Below are positions 1 to 11,891 of a stretch of DNA of 64,000 bases, one piece after another. Source of the DNA: Budorcas taxicolor (lineage: Eukaryota > Chordata > Mammalia > Artiodactyla > Bovidae); contig NC_068920.1 in assembly GCF_023091745.1 (NCBI RefSeq), forward strand, positions 123,846,622 to 123,910,621, given 5' to 3'. Position 1 is the stretch's first letter. Every line of letters begins with the position of its first letter. Both the position numbers and the translations under genes were made by a program. Below the pieces are notes generated by a model. The model ran no database searches. It was not told the DNA's origin and saw nothing but the letters and a program-made list of their open reading frames with translations.

Positions 1-50
1 GGTCTTCTGCAATGCAGGCAGATTCTTTACCATCTGAATCACCAGGGGAA
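1..50 (-). mobile_element. Bov-tA SINE, 5' (tRNA) part, cut by window edge
   Basis: Reads as the reverse complement of the tRNA-Glu-like head of a ruminant Bov-tA SINE: 'aatgcaggcagattcttta' followed by 'catctgaatcaccagggga'. Only the tRNA-derived end lies in the window; the rest would lie to the left. Confidence 0.7.
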
Positions 51-1246
51 TTGTGTTTAAATGACATAAAATAACCTAATCAGATGGTGGACGAGTACCT
101 GAAGCCACCCTTCTCTGAAAACAACTAAATATACTGAATAAAATTTTAAGATAGCTTTTTATCGTTTTTCCACACTTTTGCAAAAAAGTAACGACTACTC
201 CAGCCTAGAACTAGATGAAGGTAGGAGCCCAGGTATCACCCTGAGGACATTTTCTTGGTCAAACTGAGCATCATTTTTTAAGGTTTCCTGGAATTTGAAG
301 TTTGGAAGACAAAGTTCAGGTAGAGAAAATAATAGAAGATCCTCAAAAAAGCTGGGGCTCTGTGGGGCTATATCCATAGTGCAAGAGTGAATTAAAAATA
401 AAACTAAGAGGCCCTTGCTTCACTCAGGGACCTCAGGGAAAATTGTGTCAACCTTGGCAATGAACTAAAGGGAGGAAATATTCCTTAAAAATTGATAATC
501 ATAAGCCATCACCTAGGTGGCCTAAAATATCTCAAGCTGATAAATTTCTTCAATGTTTTCCAGAATTGGTAATGTCTCCATTCGCTGACAGAAGCAAACA
601 CAAATATCTTTTTAAGGAATACCACATCCATCCTAGGCCTTAAAGATTTCTCACAGGTAAAATTCTAAAGGAAATTAGCTTTTGATAATAAAAAAATCCT
701 TAAACATACAAAGAAATGAGACACCATTTGCAACAGCCAGCAGAAACAACAGATAACAAAATAAGACCTTAAAAACCTTAGGTTTTAGAAAGGTCAACCA
801 CAGAATATAGACTACTATGTTTTATAAAGTGGAGTAAAATATGAGTAAAGAGCACTCAAATCAGTAGAAAGAATTCCTAGAAATAAAGAATATGATAATA
901 TCCTAGTGACCATTTAATGTTATAACATTGATGTGTTTTATGACATTTCTGTTTTAGAAGTCTTAATCTATGTAAACAATTCTGTAGATATATTTGCGTA
1001 AAGCAGTTCTATTTCTCTTTTCTTAGCATTTCTGTGTGAATATCCATTTATACACAGCCACGGTACTCTTGAGTTTTAGGGACCAGTCACAGTGAGAACT
1101 GATGCATATTTCTGTTTAATGACTTGATAGTATTATCTAAGGTGATTCAGCATATGGATCTTTATTCACTGCTAGGTGGTGATAATAATACCACCTTTGT
1201 AGAGTTGTTCTGAGTGTAGTGATTAGCAGGTTACCTATTGGAGTCT
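51..1246. other. AT-rich DNA, nothing recognised
   Basis: No gene or clear repeat seen. A short MIR-like stretch may exist near 1175-1225 ('gataataataccaccttt') but is too degraded to call. Confidence 0.6.
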
Positions 1247-1515
1247 CAGACTGACTGTATCAATTACATATAAACAGTGTGACCTTGAACAATTTTTTCA
1301 TTCTCTCTGAGCCTTGATTTCCTTATTTGCAAAAAGAGGTTACTTATAGTACATATGCCATAATGTTGTCGAGGGAGAAAATGAGATAATGCAAGTGCTT
1401 TGCACTTAGCTGGCCCAAATCGATGTTGCTTGTTACTGTGAGTATATAGTGTATATAGTCTGGTACATAAGAGGTAATCCATAAATAATGTTCTATTAAG
1501 TATTATTATTCTTAA
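1247..1515 (+). mobile_element. MIR SINE
   Basis: Follows the MIR order: 'cagtgtgaccttgaacaa', 'ctctctgagccttgatttcc', 'gaaaatgagataatgcaa', then the 3' part 'tctggtacataagaggtaa'. Mammal-wide ancient SINE, strongly diverged. Confidence 0.65.
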
Positions 1516-4500
1516 CCAGAAGTTATTTGAATTTATTTTGTTAAGGATGGCATCTGTTCATTTTAAGCTGAAAAGTACCCTACAGTTTAACTATTCTGTC
1601 TCCTCAATTTACAGGCAAAAAAATTCTAGAAATGTGGAGTTTGTATCAGAGATAGTCTCCCTGGCCTCTGGGTTTGTGCAGATGGTAATGAAGGAGAGAA
1701 AAATATGAGCACTTTAAACATTGGTGGGTGGATCAATCCTTTATTCTTCTGTAATAAAAAGACACATTAGTGTTTCAGCGGACTTTTTTTTTTTTTTTTC
1801 TCACAGAGCAGGACTGTCAGTGGGTCTGGCCAGAATTGCTGGAAACAGGAAGAGTTTGGAGGGGATGCTGAAGGTGGGAGCAGTCCTCTCCTGGGACTAA
1901 GACTGGAAACGGACTGGGTGTGAAGCCAGTCAGCAGAAGTAGTGGCAAAGCCAGCACTGAGAAAAGGTTAAACCGAGAAAGGAGAAGTTTATGAGAAATT
2001 GAGAAAAGGGAGGTGGAAGTGAAAGGGAGAGGGGCTGGAGGCGGAGAAAAAGTAGAGGAAAGGAGAGGTTTCGCTGTTTTGTATTAGAAGAATAGAATAT
2101 TGGTGGCTGTTACCAATTGTCAATACTGATCATCTCATTTTCACTCTTTTATAGAGTCGTGTATGTAGCTGTTTTGAGTTTGAATGGGTGATGAAATATG
2201 TCCCTAAAGCAGTATGGAATATTCCCCCAGTCAAGAAACCAATTTAAGTCTTTTAAAAAATCGCGTAACTCTTTGATGAAAAAGATGTCTGTTCTGTGTA
2301 AGGGATATTGGTGCCTTCAGAAAACAGTTTCTGATGCTTTCTCTTTGTAAGTGTCATTGAGACAGTTTACAAGGCTGAAAGCTCTGAGTGTATTGCTAAG
2401 ATAGTTAAGAACTTGATGTAACTAATTAAGTCCCCTAGAAATTAGTTCTGCCAGATGCTCTTATTGGCAATAACTGCTTGGGGAATTAGGGAAGTTGAGA
2501 CAAAATGAATAAAGAGGAAACTTAGCTATTTGTAGAGAAATAGAAAAGGAGGCTTATGTGCTCTCGGTGTCACATGAAAAGAAAGGAAGAGTAGGCTTTG
2601 AGCACTGAATTCATTGCAAGAGCCTGTGTGAGGTGCCTGGAATATCTGTTAGTGATACAGAAAGAGAATATATGGATGTTAGCAAAGCCTAGAGGGCTAT
2701 TTGGATCTGAGAAAACTCAGAAGTTTTTAACAAATTGCTGAGAGGAAATTTTGATACCAAGCTTAGCAATTCAGATAAGGTGATTTAAAAGGCTAAGAAT
2801 TAGTGGAAAAGGTACTTAGTTGTGACTTAGATGTTCATTTCTTGAACAGTTGCTCTAAAATGTAATCCTTGAGATTTCCAACCCAAACATAGCTAGTGGT
2901 GGCCATGGAAAACAATTCTGTCTCTATTTAGAACTTTCATTCTGAAGAATTTTATGCTAGAAGATGAGGAAATATATTGTTAGGAGGCTACAAGTTTAGC
3001 TGTTTTTGATGTATCGATGGTGGGAAAATAAGTTGGTAAAGAGACCTAATAAAGTCTATAAAGAGAAAGATGTTAGTGGAGACCTACTTCTCAATGGCAG
3101 GTAAAGCCACAGGTTTTTGTTCTTGAATCCGGTGGCTATAGCAGGACCGCCACTTGGTGGCAGCATACTTAAAATGTGCCTACTAGATTTTGAGTTGGGG
3201 TGATGAATAAAGTTCTTTTAAAAGTTGAAACTATGAAATAAAGCTTATGAAGTGACAAGAAAGTTATAGCAATAGTGCTTGAATGGCTTAAACCCAGCCA
3301 AGAAAATATAAAGTATCTCTTATGCTACTAAGAATGAACAGAGAGTGGAAGAGATTTTTTTTTTTTCTTCTAAATTCTGTCTAATTCTTTAAATTGTGTC
3401 TATTTATTTTGGGTTTCTGCCTCAGATTTTTCGTTATGTACATCTGTAGTCCCCATATTTGAGTTATTTTTAAAGTTGTCTCTTTCCTTCCCTTTTTGGG
3501 GAGTAGAGAAAAAAAAAACAAACTTGAGTTATGATTAATTAACCGTTTGTAGACCAGGGAAATTATTCTCTTGTTTGGCTCTTTGATCACTGGATCACAG
3601 AACTTAAGTGAGGGAAAAATATGGATATTTACTTAACTGTACTCTAGAGAGGAAGAAAATTTCAATTTTTTGTTTGGTAGCTTGTTTTTGTTTCTTCTTA
3701 ATATGAAAATTTGTGAGTTAAACTAAATGAACTTCTGGCTTGTTTTGGGCTTAGCTCAATGAAGATTTTGTTGTTTTGGATTTGTCCAGTTCAATGATAT
3801 GAGAAAATATGTAAGGTCAATACTGGCTGAACCAAGGTATGGCACTGGGTCTAAACTTTGGGCAAAAAATACATTTCAGTTGATGAAATCGCTGATAATG
3901 TTGACATTTGTGTTTGCTCATTTTACACTAGTTTTCTGTACCTAGTTCGGTAGATTTTAAGTTCTTCATAGAAATAACAAGAGTGTTGATACTATGAATA
4001 TAGAGATATAGACATGTTTAATTTATGACATCTTGAAGTAAATTTTTAAATTTTTGCTTGTGTTTATTGGAACATACTTAGCACTTCTCAGTCTTTTTCT
4101 GTACTTCCTAGTATGATGACTTGTAATCCTAGTGTTAATGAGCTCTTCTGGTCCCTTCTCTCTCTTCCACATGAAAACCTGAGGACACAGTGTCCATGCC
4201 TGGCGCATTAGCAGCCACTTTCTTTCTTCAGGTGGCAACAGGGTCAGGGGGATGAATTCTGTCCACAAATCAAGCATGGAATTATTATCTAGAGCTAATA
4301 GTTAACAATTTGTCATGTTATCAGAACCTAGAGTAGCTTCTAAATGAGTGTCACACAATAAAGCGAAAACCTGAAGAGTCCCTGTCTGGTCATCTTCTGA
4401 GGTTAATAAGCCATTGTGCCTTAGTGACCAGTGTCCTATAAAATAGAAGGGGGAAAAAGCTGGTGTCGGCACTAGCCTCTTCTGTATTTTAGGAAGGGAG

Positions 4501-4599
4501 GCATACTTCCAATCAGTGGGGTCAGGAGTACTGAGACTGTGTCTCCCCACAGCCAGTCCTAATGGGAGCTGGAAGGCATGAGGCCTGGAGCAGATGTTG
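1516..4599. other. Unrecognised DNA with T-run and purine-rich stretch
   Basis: No gene recognised. It holds a 16-T run at 1784-1799 and, at about 1961-2069, an almost all-purine top strand (G/A tract) that could form an unusual helix. Short T and A runs also lie near 3356-3366 and 3510-3519. Confidence 0.55.
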
Positions 4600-5130
4600 C
4601 GGGGGATACAGATGCTTTGGGTGTTGCCAGAGTCCAGCCCTGGCGGGGGACAGAGTTGGGGGGAGACAGTAAAAGAGGGAAATTTTCTGCAAAAATGGAA
4701 GACTTTCTTTTTTTCTAAACAATAAGAGACCAGGGAGACTGGGAGGAAAGAGGAGAGTCATGCAGCCTGACCTGAGATTTATTGAGAGTGTCCAAAAAAC
4801 CCTCCAAGAGAAATAGGGGTCTAATATTAAAATATACAGTATTTGCAGTGCTGTCCTGTAAGCATCCCGCATCACTGCAGATCTTCAGTAAAATCCCCAA
4901 TGAGTACATATTCTTTGGGGGAGAGTTTTCATGTTTTTATTTCTTAGTTTTGTGGCAGTCAGCAACAGTGCTGAGTTTGCTACCAGGGTTGTTACAAAGC
5001 ATGGAGAAAGGACAGCTGTGGAGGCAGGGCTGCTGTGACATTGAGGATGATTGCTTCGTAGGAGCTGGCACTCAGATCAGAAGTGGCAGTGTAAACCCCA
5101 GGGAATGTGCAGGCATCTGGGGAAGGATGA
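4600..5130. mobile_element. Possible ERV LTR or unknown ruminant interspersed repeat
   Basis: The stretch begins 'tgttgccagagtccagccc' and contains 'gagatttattgagagtgtcc' and 'cagtgctgtcctgtaagcat'. These phrases resemble ruminant ERV LTR sequence as I remember it. No LTR ends or target duplication were identified, so the family and limits are uncertain. Confidence 0.25.
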
Positions 5131-5161
5131 GAAATAGAAATCCTGAGCCTCCAGTTCAGAC

Positions 5162-5179
5162 AGAGAGAGAGAGAGAGAG
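5162..5179. repeat. (AG)9 microsatellite
   Basis: Nine perfect AG units at the right end of the possible LTR-like repeat. Confidence 0.9.
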
Positions 5180-5689
5180 TTTCCACCAGTATGTGCCTAT
5201 TAGGTGAGGGCCCTCACTGTCCTTGCTCCCACGTTAGGTACCATAGGCCAAGAGAAAAAGAGTAACACTTGGGCCTTTCCCTGAAGAAACCATGAACCAA
5301 ATTGGAAGAATCAATTTAACACATGCAATATGGTAACAATATTTCTTCATATTTTCTGACATGGTAAAATAGAAAGTGCTGCAGCAGAAGCAACTTGGGA
5401 AAAAAACTTAAGTTGGTATCAAGATCTTTGTAGCCTTTTTCTAAACAGAATTAGAGTCAGCCAAATGATGGAAAACTTTGTTCAGCACTACAAGTGAAGT
5501 TTTACATCTCTGTAGGACATGCCTATTTCCCCATGCTTCCTTAACAATCTAGAAAAGAACATGTGGGATTATCAATAGCTTCCCACTGAGGGCTGATGAC
5601 TCAGAGCAACTGCCATCTGATACCAACCCAATAATGATACAAAAAGTTAATGTTTGCTTGCAGCTTGATTATCTGAGCATGTTGCAATT

Positions 5690-5815
5690 ACTAATGTATT
5701 TAATTTCCACAAAAATACCTGTGAACTAGGCACCACTGTTTCCCCATTTGGCAGATGAGGAAACTCAAAAAGGTTAAGCACTGTCCAAGGTCACATAGTC
5801 AGTTGACAACTAAAA
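5690..5815 (-). mobile_element. MIR SINE fragment
   Basis: Antisense MIR core: 'tttggcagatgaggaaactc', then 'ggttaagcactgtccaag' and 'gtcacatagtcagttg'. Confidence 0.7.
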
Positions 5816-5821
5816 TCTATT

Positions 5822-5861
5822 GGTCAGCCCATTAGCTGGTCAGTCCGTTAGTTGGTCAGTG
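5822..5861. repeat. 16-bp tandem repeat, about 2.5 units
   Basis: Units start at 5822, 5838 and 5854, each beginning GGTCAG. The first two read 'ggtcagcccattagct' and 'ggtcagtccgttagtt'; the third breaks off after 'ggtcagtg'. GGTCA resembles a nuclear-receptor half-site, but the 16-bp spacing is not a standard arrangement. Confidence 0.8.
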
Positions 5862-6226
5862 TCTCTGTTTCTTAATGGAGGTGGCACAGCCCTCCAAAGG
5901 ACATTTGGAGTTTTGTGGGAGCACCTTGTAGTTGTCACAATGATCAGTGGGCAGGAGCAGCAATGCTAGGACAGTCTTATGCTATAGAGAACTGTTCCAT
6001 ATCCTGTGTGCCTTATAAATATCCCATGGATGTTCATGTGGGTAAAACAGTTGCACATGACTAACCAACAAACTGTATTACTCTACATTGGGAGCTTTTA
6101 TGTTCTCAGCCATTTGCTCAAAAGAGGCAAGCATCTGATAGTGTCCCCATGCCTTCCAAGGCAGTTATGTCCTAGCAGTTACACACAGAAATACATATTT
6201 ATTTTTATATAAAGTACCCATCTTTT

Positions 6227-6537
6227 GGGTGTCCCTGATAGCTTAGTTGGTAAAGAATCCTCCTGCAGTGCAGAAGACCCTGGTTCAATTCCTGGGTTGG
6301 GAAGATCCGCTAGAGAAGGGATAGGCTACTCACTCCAGTATTCTTGGGCTTCCCTTGTGGCTCAGCGGGTAAAGAATCCACCTGCAATGTGGGAGAACTG
6401 GGTTCAGTCCCTGGGTTGGGAAGATCCCCTGGAGAAGGAAAGGCTACCCATTCCAGTATTCTGGAGAATTCCGTGGACTGTATAGTCCATGGAGTCACAA
6501 AGAGTCAGATGGGACTTTCACTGGGACTTTCACTTTC
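6227..6537 (+). mobile_element. Bov-tA SINE with doubled tRNA head
   Basis: Two tRNA-Glu-like heads lie in tandem (about 6228-6345 and 6349-6465), followed by the BovB-derived tail ending in repeated 'ctttcact'. Each head has an A-box-like 'ttagttggtaaa' or 'ctcagcgggtaaa' and a B-box-like 'ggttcaattcc' or 'ggttcagtccc'. The element is flanked by a perfect 11-bp target-site duplication, 'acccatctttt' (6216-6226 and 6538-6548), so it inserted as one unit by LINE-mediated retroposition. Bov-tA elements have no protein and use BovB machinery. Confidence 0.9.
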
Positions 6538-6548
6538 ACCCATCTTTT

Positions 6549-7095
6549 ACTTCTCTTTTACATTATAGCTAGGGCATTATATCTAAAGTTTTGAATTAAA
6601 TTTATAGGTAGATTATTTATCATAAATTATATTTTAGGGGAAGAAAGTTGTTTCAAAATTTTGTTTATAAGAAAAGGGTCATGTGGATGTGAGAGATCAA
6701 AGTACTCGTGGCCATTGAGGTTACCACTCTCGGATAAGAAGCTGTAAACTGATGGCTCACAAGCCAAATTTAGCCCACAGACATGTTGGGCGTGAGCCAC
6801 AGAATATGGAGAAAGAGGTTCAAATGTGTTGCCAACATTTAGAACTACACGTCTCAGAAACCTCCATTTCTGACTTCTATTGGAAATTCTGATAGTCTAG
6901 CAAAACAAGGACCTGTTTGGTCAATGCGGCCCCAACCCCTTTAGATGGACATCAGCTCTCCCAGTCAGCAGGGTCCTGACTCAGTGGACTTGACTCCTTA
7001 AGCTTCTTTTGGAGCATTGTAATTCTTGGCCACAGGGTGACTTATTTGGTAAAAGTGACCATGCTGTGTGTTCCCCTCTTTGTTCTCCGTGTTGT
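6549..7095. other. Unrecognised DNA
   Basis: A/T-rich start, then a stretch near 6750-6960 with 'acaagccaaatttagccc' that has the feel of an old DNA-transposon relic. It could not be assigned. Confidence 0.4.
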
Positions 7096-7302
7096 AAAGT
7101 GAAAGTGTTAGTTGCTCAGTCATGTCTGACTCTTTGCAACCCCTTGGCCTGTAGCCCATCAGGCTCCTATGCCCATGGAATTCTCTTAGGCAAGAATACT
7201 GGTGTGGGTTGCCATTCCCTTCTCCAGGGGATCTTCCTGACCCAGGGATTGAACCTGGGTCTCCCTCATTGTGGGCAGATTATTTACCACCTGAGCCAAG
7301 TT
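7096..7302 (-). mobile_element. Bov-tA SINE
   Basis: Antisense SINE. It starts with the tail side 'gttgctcagtcatgtctgac', continues through 'caagaatactggtgtgggtt' and 'gggattgaacctgggtctcc', and ends with the tRNA head 'tatttaccacctgagcca'. Confidence 0.9.
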
Positions 7303-8417
7303 GTACCGAAAAACTAGACCCCAGCTTCCTTTATCTGCAATACCAGTGTTCTATCACAAGGCTCCACAGCACTTAATCTACTCAACTCCACTCAGGTGTG
7401 TGTGTGTGCAGGTATTACTGCTCACTGTGATTTGGCCTCAGACTTGTGTTTTAGGAGAAAAAGGCCAAACTGTCCATGCTTCCCGAGTCACCCTCCTTCC
7501 AGAGCCCCATAGTTAGTACATTTTATAACCACTGGTTCCTCTTGCTTGTCAGTTTAATTTGGTGTTGGGATCTTGAAGTGAATGTTAACAGAGAGAGAAG
7601 CCTCATAGCTGAGAACCTGTTTTTAAACACCGGGCAAGCACTGCAGAGAAAGGGAACACAAGACACCTAAAATCACCTGCCAGTTTCCTCCCGTGCAGGT
7701 TTCAGTTACTGTATTTTCTACCTGTAGAGAATGAAGAAATAATCTAAAAAAACGAATGAAGAAATAATCTAAAATAATCTCAAAGAAATTAGGAATGCCA
7801 CATGACTGCAATGAAACTAAATGGATTTTGAAATCAAATGCATGGAGTATAATAAGAAGCTCTAAATGTTTGTGAAGTGAATGGTGAGGCACATTATTAT
7901 TGTGTTCTATTTTTGAACCCCCAAACTGGTCTTTAACATCTCTGTAATGTTTTGCTCTCTCAGTGGGAGGCCTAGTTGGGGTCAGTCTCTCCACCTGTTG
8001 GAATCCTGCCCAAATCATCGAACAGGCTTGGGTAGATGTTCCCCTCCTGGCTAAGGAGAGGCCTGCTTGGTGTTGTAATCAGCATCCCCTGCTTCACTAA
8101 TAATAGTCTAGTGTCTTAGTCACCCTGCCAGTACACACTGCACCCTGCTCGAAAATGCGGGAGTGGGGGAAGCATCCAGTTAAGGTAAAGGTGCTTTTTC
8201 AGCTCTTGTGTCCATGGGACAGTCCTCACTGACCTAGCCAGTCAAATAAATTGTCGGTAGTAGCAAGCAAGCAAACTATGTCTTCTCATCACCTGGACCA
8301 ACTCAGAACTTTTAGAAAATACACACATTGTGTGAAAGGAATGAATGAGTACTTGAATTTTGGTGGAATCTAATCTACTTTCTGTAAAAATACATATTCA
8401 TTTACTTCATTTATACC
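7303..8417. other. Unrecognised DNA
   Basis: No gene or known repeat was recognised apart from the small tandem duplication at 7729-7774 and a short GT run near 7396-7408. A 131-codon open frame (7623-8018, minus) has no recognisable domain. Confidence 0.5.
7729..7774. repeat. 25-bp tandem duplication
   Basis: The 21-bp word starting 'gaatgaagaaataatctaaa' occurs at 7729-7749 and again at 7754-7774, a 25-bp period. A further 'taatct' follows. This is probably a replication-slippage duplication. Confidence 0.9.
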
Positions 8418-8960
8418 TTCATTCACTCACTCATTCATTCACCCATCCAACAAATATCTGCCAGGCGTCCGCTGCATGCCAGGCATGTTCTAGCTGCTGG
8501 GGATCGAGTGGTGGATAAGGCAGGGTTCATGCCTTCACAGAGCAGCAGTCTAGGGAGACAATAGACCAGGAAGCAGATATGCAAGACAAATGCAGATAGG
8601 GAGAGATGCTTCAAGGAAAGAAAAGGGGGGGCTGATGGGAGCGAGTGAGTGGGTCTGAGGCTAACTCAGATTGGGTGGTCAGGGGAGGCTGCCCAGATGA
8701 GATTTGATAAGATTTGAACAAAAAGGAGGAGCCAGGGGCACAAATATCTGGGGACACAGTGGTCCAGGGAGGGGCAACAGCAAGAGTCTTAAGGTAGAAG
8801 AGAGTTTAATGTGTTCAGGGAACCTAAAGAAAGCCTGTGGATCAGGAAGAGTGGGATAAAATGCGATGTGAGAGGCAGAGAGCCCTGGGAAGAGTCAGTC
8901 ATATAAACTGCTGTCAGAAGCCAGAGGAGGGCTCCAAGCAAGGAATATTATGATGAAACT
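8418..8960 (-). mobile_element. L2 LINE, 3' region
   Basis: Antisense L2 3' end. It opens with a CATT/CACT-rich tail ('cattcattcacccatccaac'), then 'caacaaatatctgccagg' and 'gttctagctgctggggat', and further in 'ggtggtcaggggaggctg'. About 0.54 kb, strongly diverged and non-coding. Confidence 0.65.
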
Positions 8961-9043
8961 ACTCTTTCCTAAGATGAGCTCAGATGTAAATAGATAAGTA
9001 AATTTTTTATAAAGCATTTAAAAAATATTTTTTATGAAGTATT

Positions 9044-9181
9044 TTTAAAAAGTTTATTTATTTGACTGTGCCGAGTTTTAGTTCTCGCACGCGAGATCTT
9101 CAATCTTCTTTGCAGCATGTGGGAATCTTTAGTTGCAGCATGTGAGATCTGGTTCCTTCACCAGAGATAGAACCCAGGCTT
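9044..9181 (-). mobile_element. CHR-type cetartiodactyl SINE, fragment
   Basis: Antisense CHR signature: 'tttatttatttgactgtgcc', then repeated 'gcagcatgtgggaatcttt' and 'gcagcatgtgagatct', then 'agagatagaacccaggct'. The tRNA head is missing. Confidence 0.75.
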
Positions 9182-9189
9182 TGTTTTCA

Positions 9190-9350
9190 TGCAATGGAAT
9201 ATGCTACGCTAGAGAAAACAAACTTTAGATCCCTACTTATAATGATATGGATGAATCTCAAAAGCATAATGATGGGTGAAAGAAGTAAGTCACAGAAGAA
9301 CATGCATTATTCTATTTATGTCAAGCTCAGAAGCAGATAAAACTAACCAT
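9190..9350 (+). mobile_element. L1M 3' fragment
   Basis: Contains 'tgcaatggaatatgctacg', 'gatatggatgaatctcaaa' and 'gggtgaaagaagtaagtca', in the order found in the 3' end of old mammalian L1 elements. Confidence 0.65.
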
Positions 9351-9413
9351 AAACTGGGGGGAGCATTTTGGGTTCTCTAAAACAAAAAATTAGATATCTT
9401 CTTTTAGTACATC

Positions 9414-9545
9414 CGTGTGTGTGTGTGTTAGTCACTCGGTAGTGTCTGACTCTTGGCGACTCCCTGGACTGTGGCCCGTCAGGTTCCTTTGTCCATGGAA
9501 TTCTCCAGGCAAGAATACTGGAGTGGGTTGCCATTTCCTTCTCCA
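9414..9545 (-). mobile_element. Bov-A/Bov-tA SINE tail fragment
   Basis: A short GT repeat leads into 'ttagtcactcggtagtgtct' and ends at 'gccatttccttctcca'. Only the BovB-derived body is present. Confidence 0.85.
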
Positions 9546-9660
9546 ACCTCCATGTACACAAATACAAATAAAAAGGATTGAACTGATAAAAACTGAAACT
9601 TATGCCAGCAGATACCCCATATGAGACAACTAGAATGAGATGGGAGGAGAGGAGATGGCC

Positions 9661-10367
9661 TCAGTTCAGTTCAGTCGCTCAGTCGTGTCTGACTCTGTGA
9701 CCCCGTGAATTGCAGCACGCCAGGCCTCCTTGTCCATCACCAACTCTGGGATTTCACCCAAACTCACGTCCATCGAGTCTGTGATGCCATCCAGCCATCT
9801 CATCCTCGGTCATCCCCTTCTCCTCCTGCCCCCAATCCCTCCCAGCATCAGAGTTTTTTCCAATGAGTCAACTCTTAGCATGAAGTGGCCAGGGTATTGG
9901 AGTTTCAGCTTCAGCATCAGTCCTTCCAATGAACACCCAGGACTGGTCTCCTTTAGGATAGACTGGTTGGATCTCCTTGCAGTCCAAGGGACTCTCCAAG
10001 AGTCTTCTCCAACACCACAGTTCAAAAGCATCAATTCTTCAGCACTCAGCTTTCTTCACAGTCCAACTCTCACACCCATATACGACCACTGGAAAAACCA
10101 TAGCCTTGACTAGACAGACCTTTGTTGGCAAAGTAATGTCTCTGCTTTTTAATGTGCTGTCTAGGTTGGTCATAACTTTCCTTCCAAGGAGTAAGCGTCT
10201 TTTGATTTCATGGCTGCAATCACCATCTGTAGTGATTTTGGAGCCCCCCAAAATAAAGTCTGACACTGTTTCCCCATCTATTTCCCATGAAGTGATGGGA
10301 CCAGATGCCATGATCTTTGTTTTCTGAATGTTGAGCTTTAAGCCAACTTTTTCACTCTCTTCTTTCA
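9661..10367 (-). mobile_element. BovB LINE, 5'-truncated
   Basis: The left end is the BovB 3' terminus with repeated TTCAG units. The element runs to the 'ccaactttttcactctc' region of ORF2, so only the last 0.7 kb survives. On the minus strand, pieces of the ORF2 C-terminal part are readable, ending in the block with 'CESWTVKKAE', but they are broken by stops and frameshifts. The top strand carries antisense open frames (9730-10113 and 9977-10327) that I treat as non-genic. Confidence 0.93.
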
Positions 10368-10399
10368 GGGGTATCTATAACTTTATCTATAGTTTTTGA

Positions 10400-10605
10400 G
10401 TCTTTTTTCATATTGATTTTTATTGGAGTACAGTTGATTTGCAATTTTGTGTTAGTTTCTACTGTTCAGCAAAGTGTATCAGTTATACACATTACATGTT
10501 CCCACTCTTTTTTAGATGCTTTTCCCATATAGGTCATTACGTAGTATTGAGTAGAACTATCTGTGCTATACAGTAGGTTCTGTATAATTTTAGAGTTTTG
10601 CATTA
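10400..10605. mobile_element. L1 3'-UTR-like fragment
   Basis: Contains 'ttggagtacagttgatttg', 'gttcagcaaagtgtatcag' and 'tgtgctatacagtaggttc', a unit I associate with 3' regions of cetartiodactyl L1 elements. Orientation and subfamily are uncertain. Confidence 0.5.
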
Positions 10606-10615
10606 ACAGCGCAGG

Positions 10616-11070
10616 TGTTAGTTTCCTGTGACTGTTGTAATGAATTACTGCAAACTTGGTGGCTTAGGACAACACATGTTTTTTCTTGCACAGTTCTGGG
10701 GACCATAAGCCTGAAATCAGTTTCATTGGGCTGATTGCAAGGTGTGGGCAGAGCTGTGTCTCTAAGGAGAATCTGTCCTTTGTGTTCCCCAGCACCTTGT
10801 GGTCACCAGCATTCCTTGGCTTATGTGTGTGTCCCTCCAGTCTCTGCCTCCACAGTCGTGTTGCCTTTCCCATTTCTGTGTGCATCTAATCTCCCTCTGC
10901 TCTTCTCTTATAAGGACAGTTGGGATGATATTTTAATCATTCAGGCTCATCTCCTCATCTCATGATTTTTAGTTACATCTGTGAGGACCATTTCTCTAAA
11001 TAAGGTCACATTTACAACCTCAGGGTTAAGAGGGGATATCTTTGGGAATCATATTAAGCATTCCATAGTG
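10616..11070 (-). mobile_element. MaLR-type LTR (MLT1-like)
   Basis: Antisense MaLR LTR: starts 'tgttagtttcctgtgactg', continues 'ttggtggcttaggacaaca', 'cacagttctggggacca' and 'tctcttataaggacagttg', and ends near 'aaataaggtcacatttaca'. A solo, non-coding endogenous retroviral relic. Confidence 0.7.
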
Positions 11071-11891
11071 CATTCATGTACCTGTTGTATAATTGAAAAA
11101 AAAAAAACAAAAAACAACTCTTTGAAGGGTGTAGAAAACAATGTCTTTAGTTGCTGTGTGAAGACCAAGTAGAAGGTAATTAGATTCATGCTGGTGAGAG
11201 TGACTGTAACCTGGACTGGGGAGGTGTCCGTGGTGATGAGGTGAGTGGAAGGAATTGAGATGCAATCTGGAGATAGTTTTTAGGAGTGACTGGTGGATCA
11301 GGTGCAGAAGAAGGCAGACAAAGGTAAAAATAAGGGTGACATATGTCTATGTCTTGAGAAGCTGAGATGGGATACAGGTGTCAGGGAAGCAGGATTAGAA
11401 GGACATTGGGAAACTAGGGCTATAGCATAATTGTACTACAATGAATATATTTTCCACCCTTTGTGAAATGATTAAAATTACTGAGGCAAGAGTGCTTAGT
11501 GTTTTACTAAATTGATTTTTCACTGTGCGTTATCACGGTCTGGGAAAGAGATGTGGGGAGATCACAAGGAAGGCAAAATGTTTAGTAGATGGTTTGTGGA
11601 GCTGCTGGCTCCTTCATCAGATTGAGTGACACAAGGAAGAATCATGGACAAGGAGAGCAGAGGGAAACAGGCTGGCCTTAGATTCTGCGGTCTGTGGGTG
11701 GAGCTCCCTGCACCTGACCTCTGATACCTGCTTTCCACAGTGACTGGAGCTGTTTTAGAGCTTCTGCCTGTGGGCGTGATGCTAGAATAAACATTCTACT
11801 TGCATCTTCTCACCTTCCTTCCAAGTGGCAGCACACTATATATATAAAACATGTTTTATTTTGCAAATTCTTTACTGCTCTCTAGCCTGAC
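11071..11891. other. Unrecognised DNA
   Basis: An A-rich run at 11096-11107 is followed by single-copy-looking sequence. There is no recognisable repeat or gene. Confidence 0.5.

Noticed and set aside
6228..6465. tRNA genes in the SINE heads
   Set aside because: The tRNA-like parts belong to Bov-tA SINEs with a BovB-derived tail, so they are not functional tRNA genes.
7623..8018. 131-codon minus-strand open frame
   Set aside because: No domain or plausible splice context; the 7729 tandem duplication lies inside it. Probably chance.
8421..8445. CATT/CACT-rich run considered as an independent microsatellite
   Set aside because: It is the tail of the antisense L2 element.
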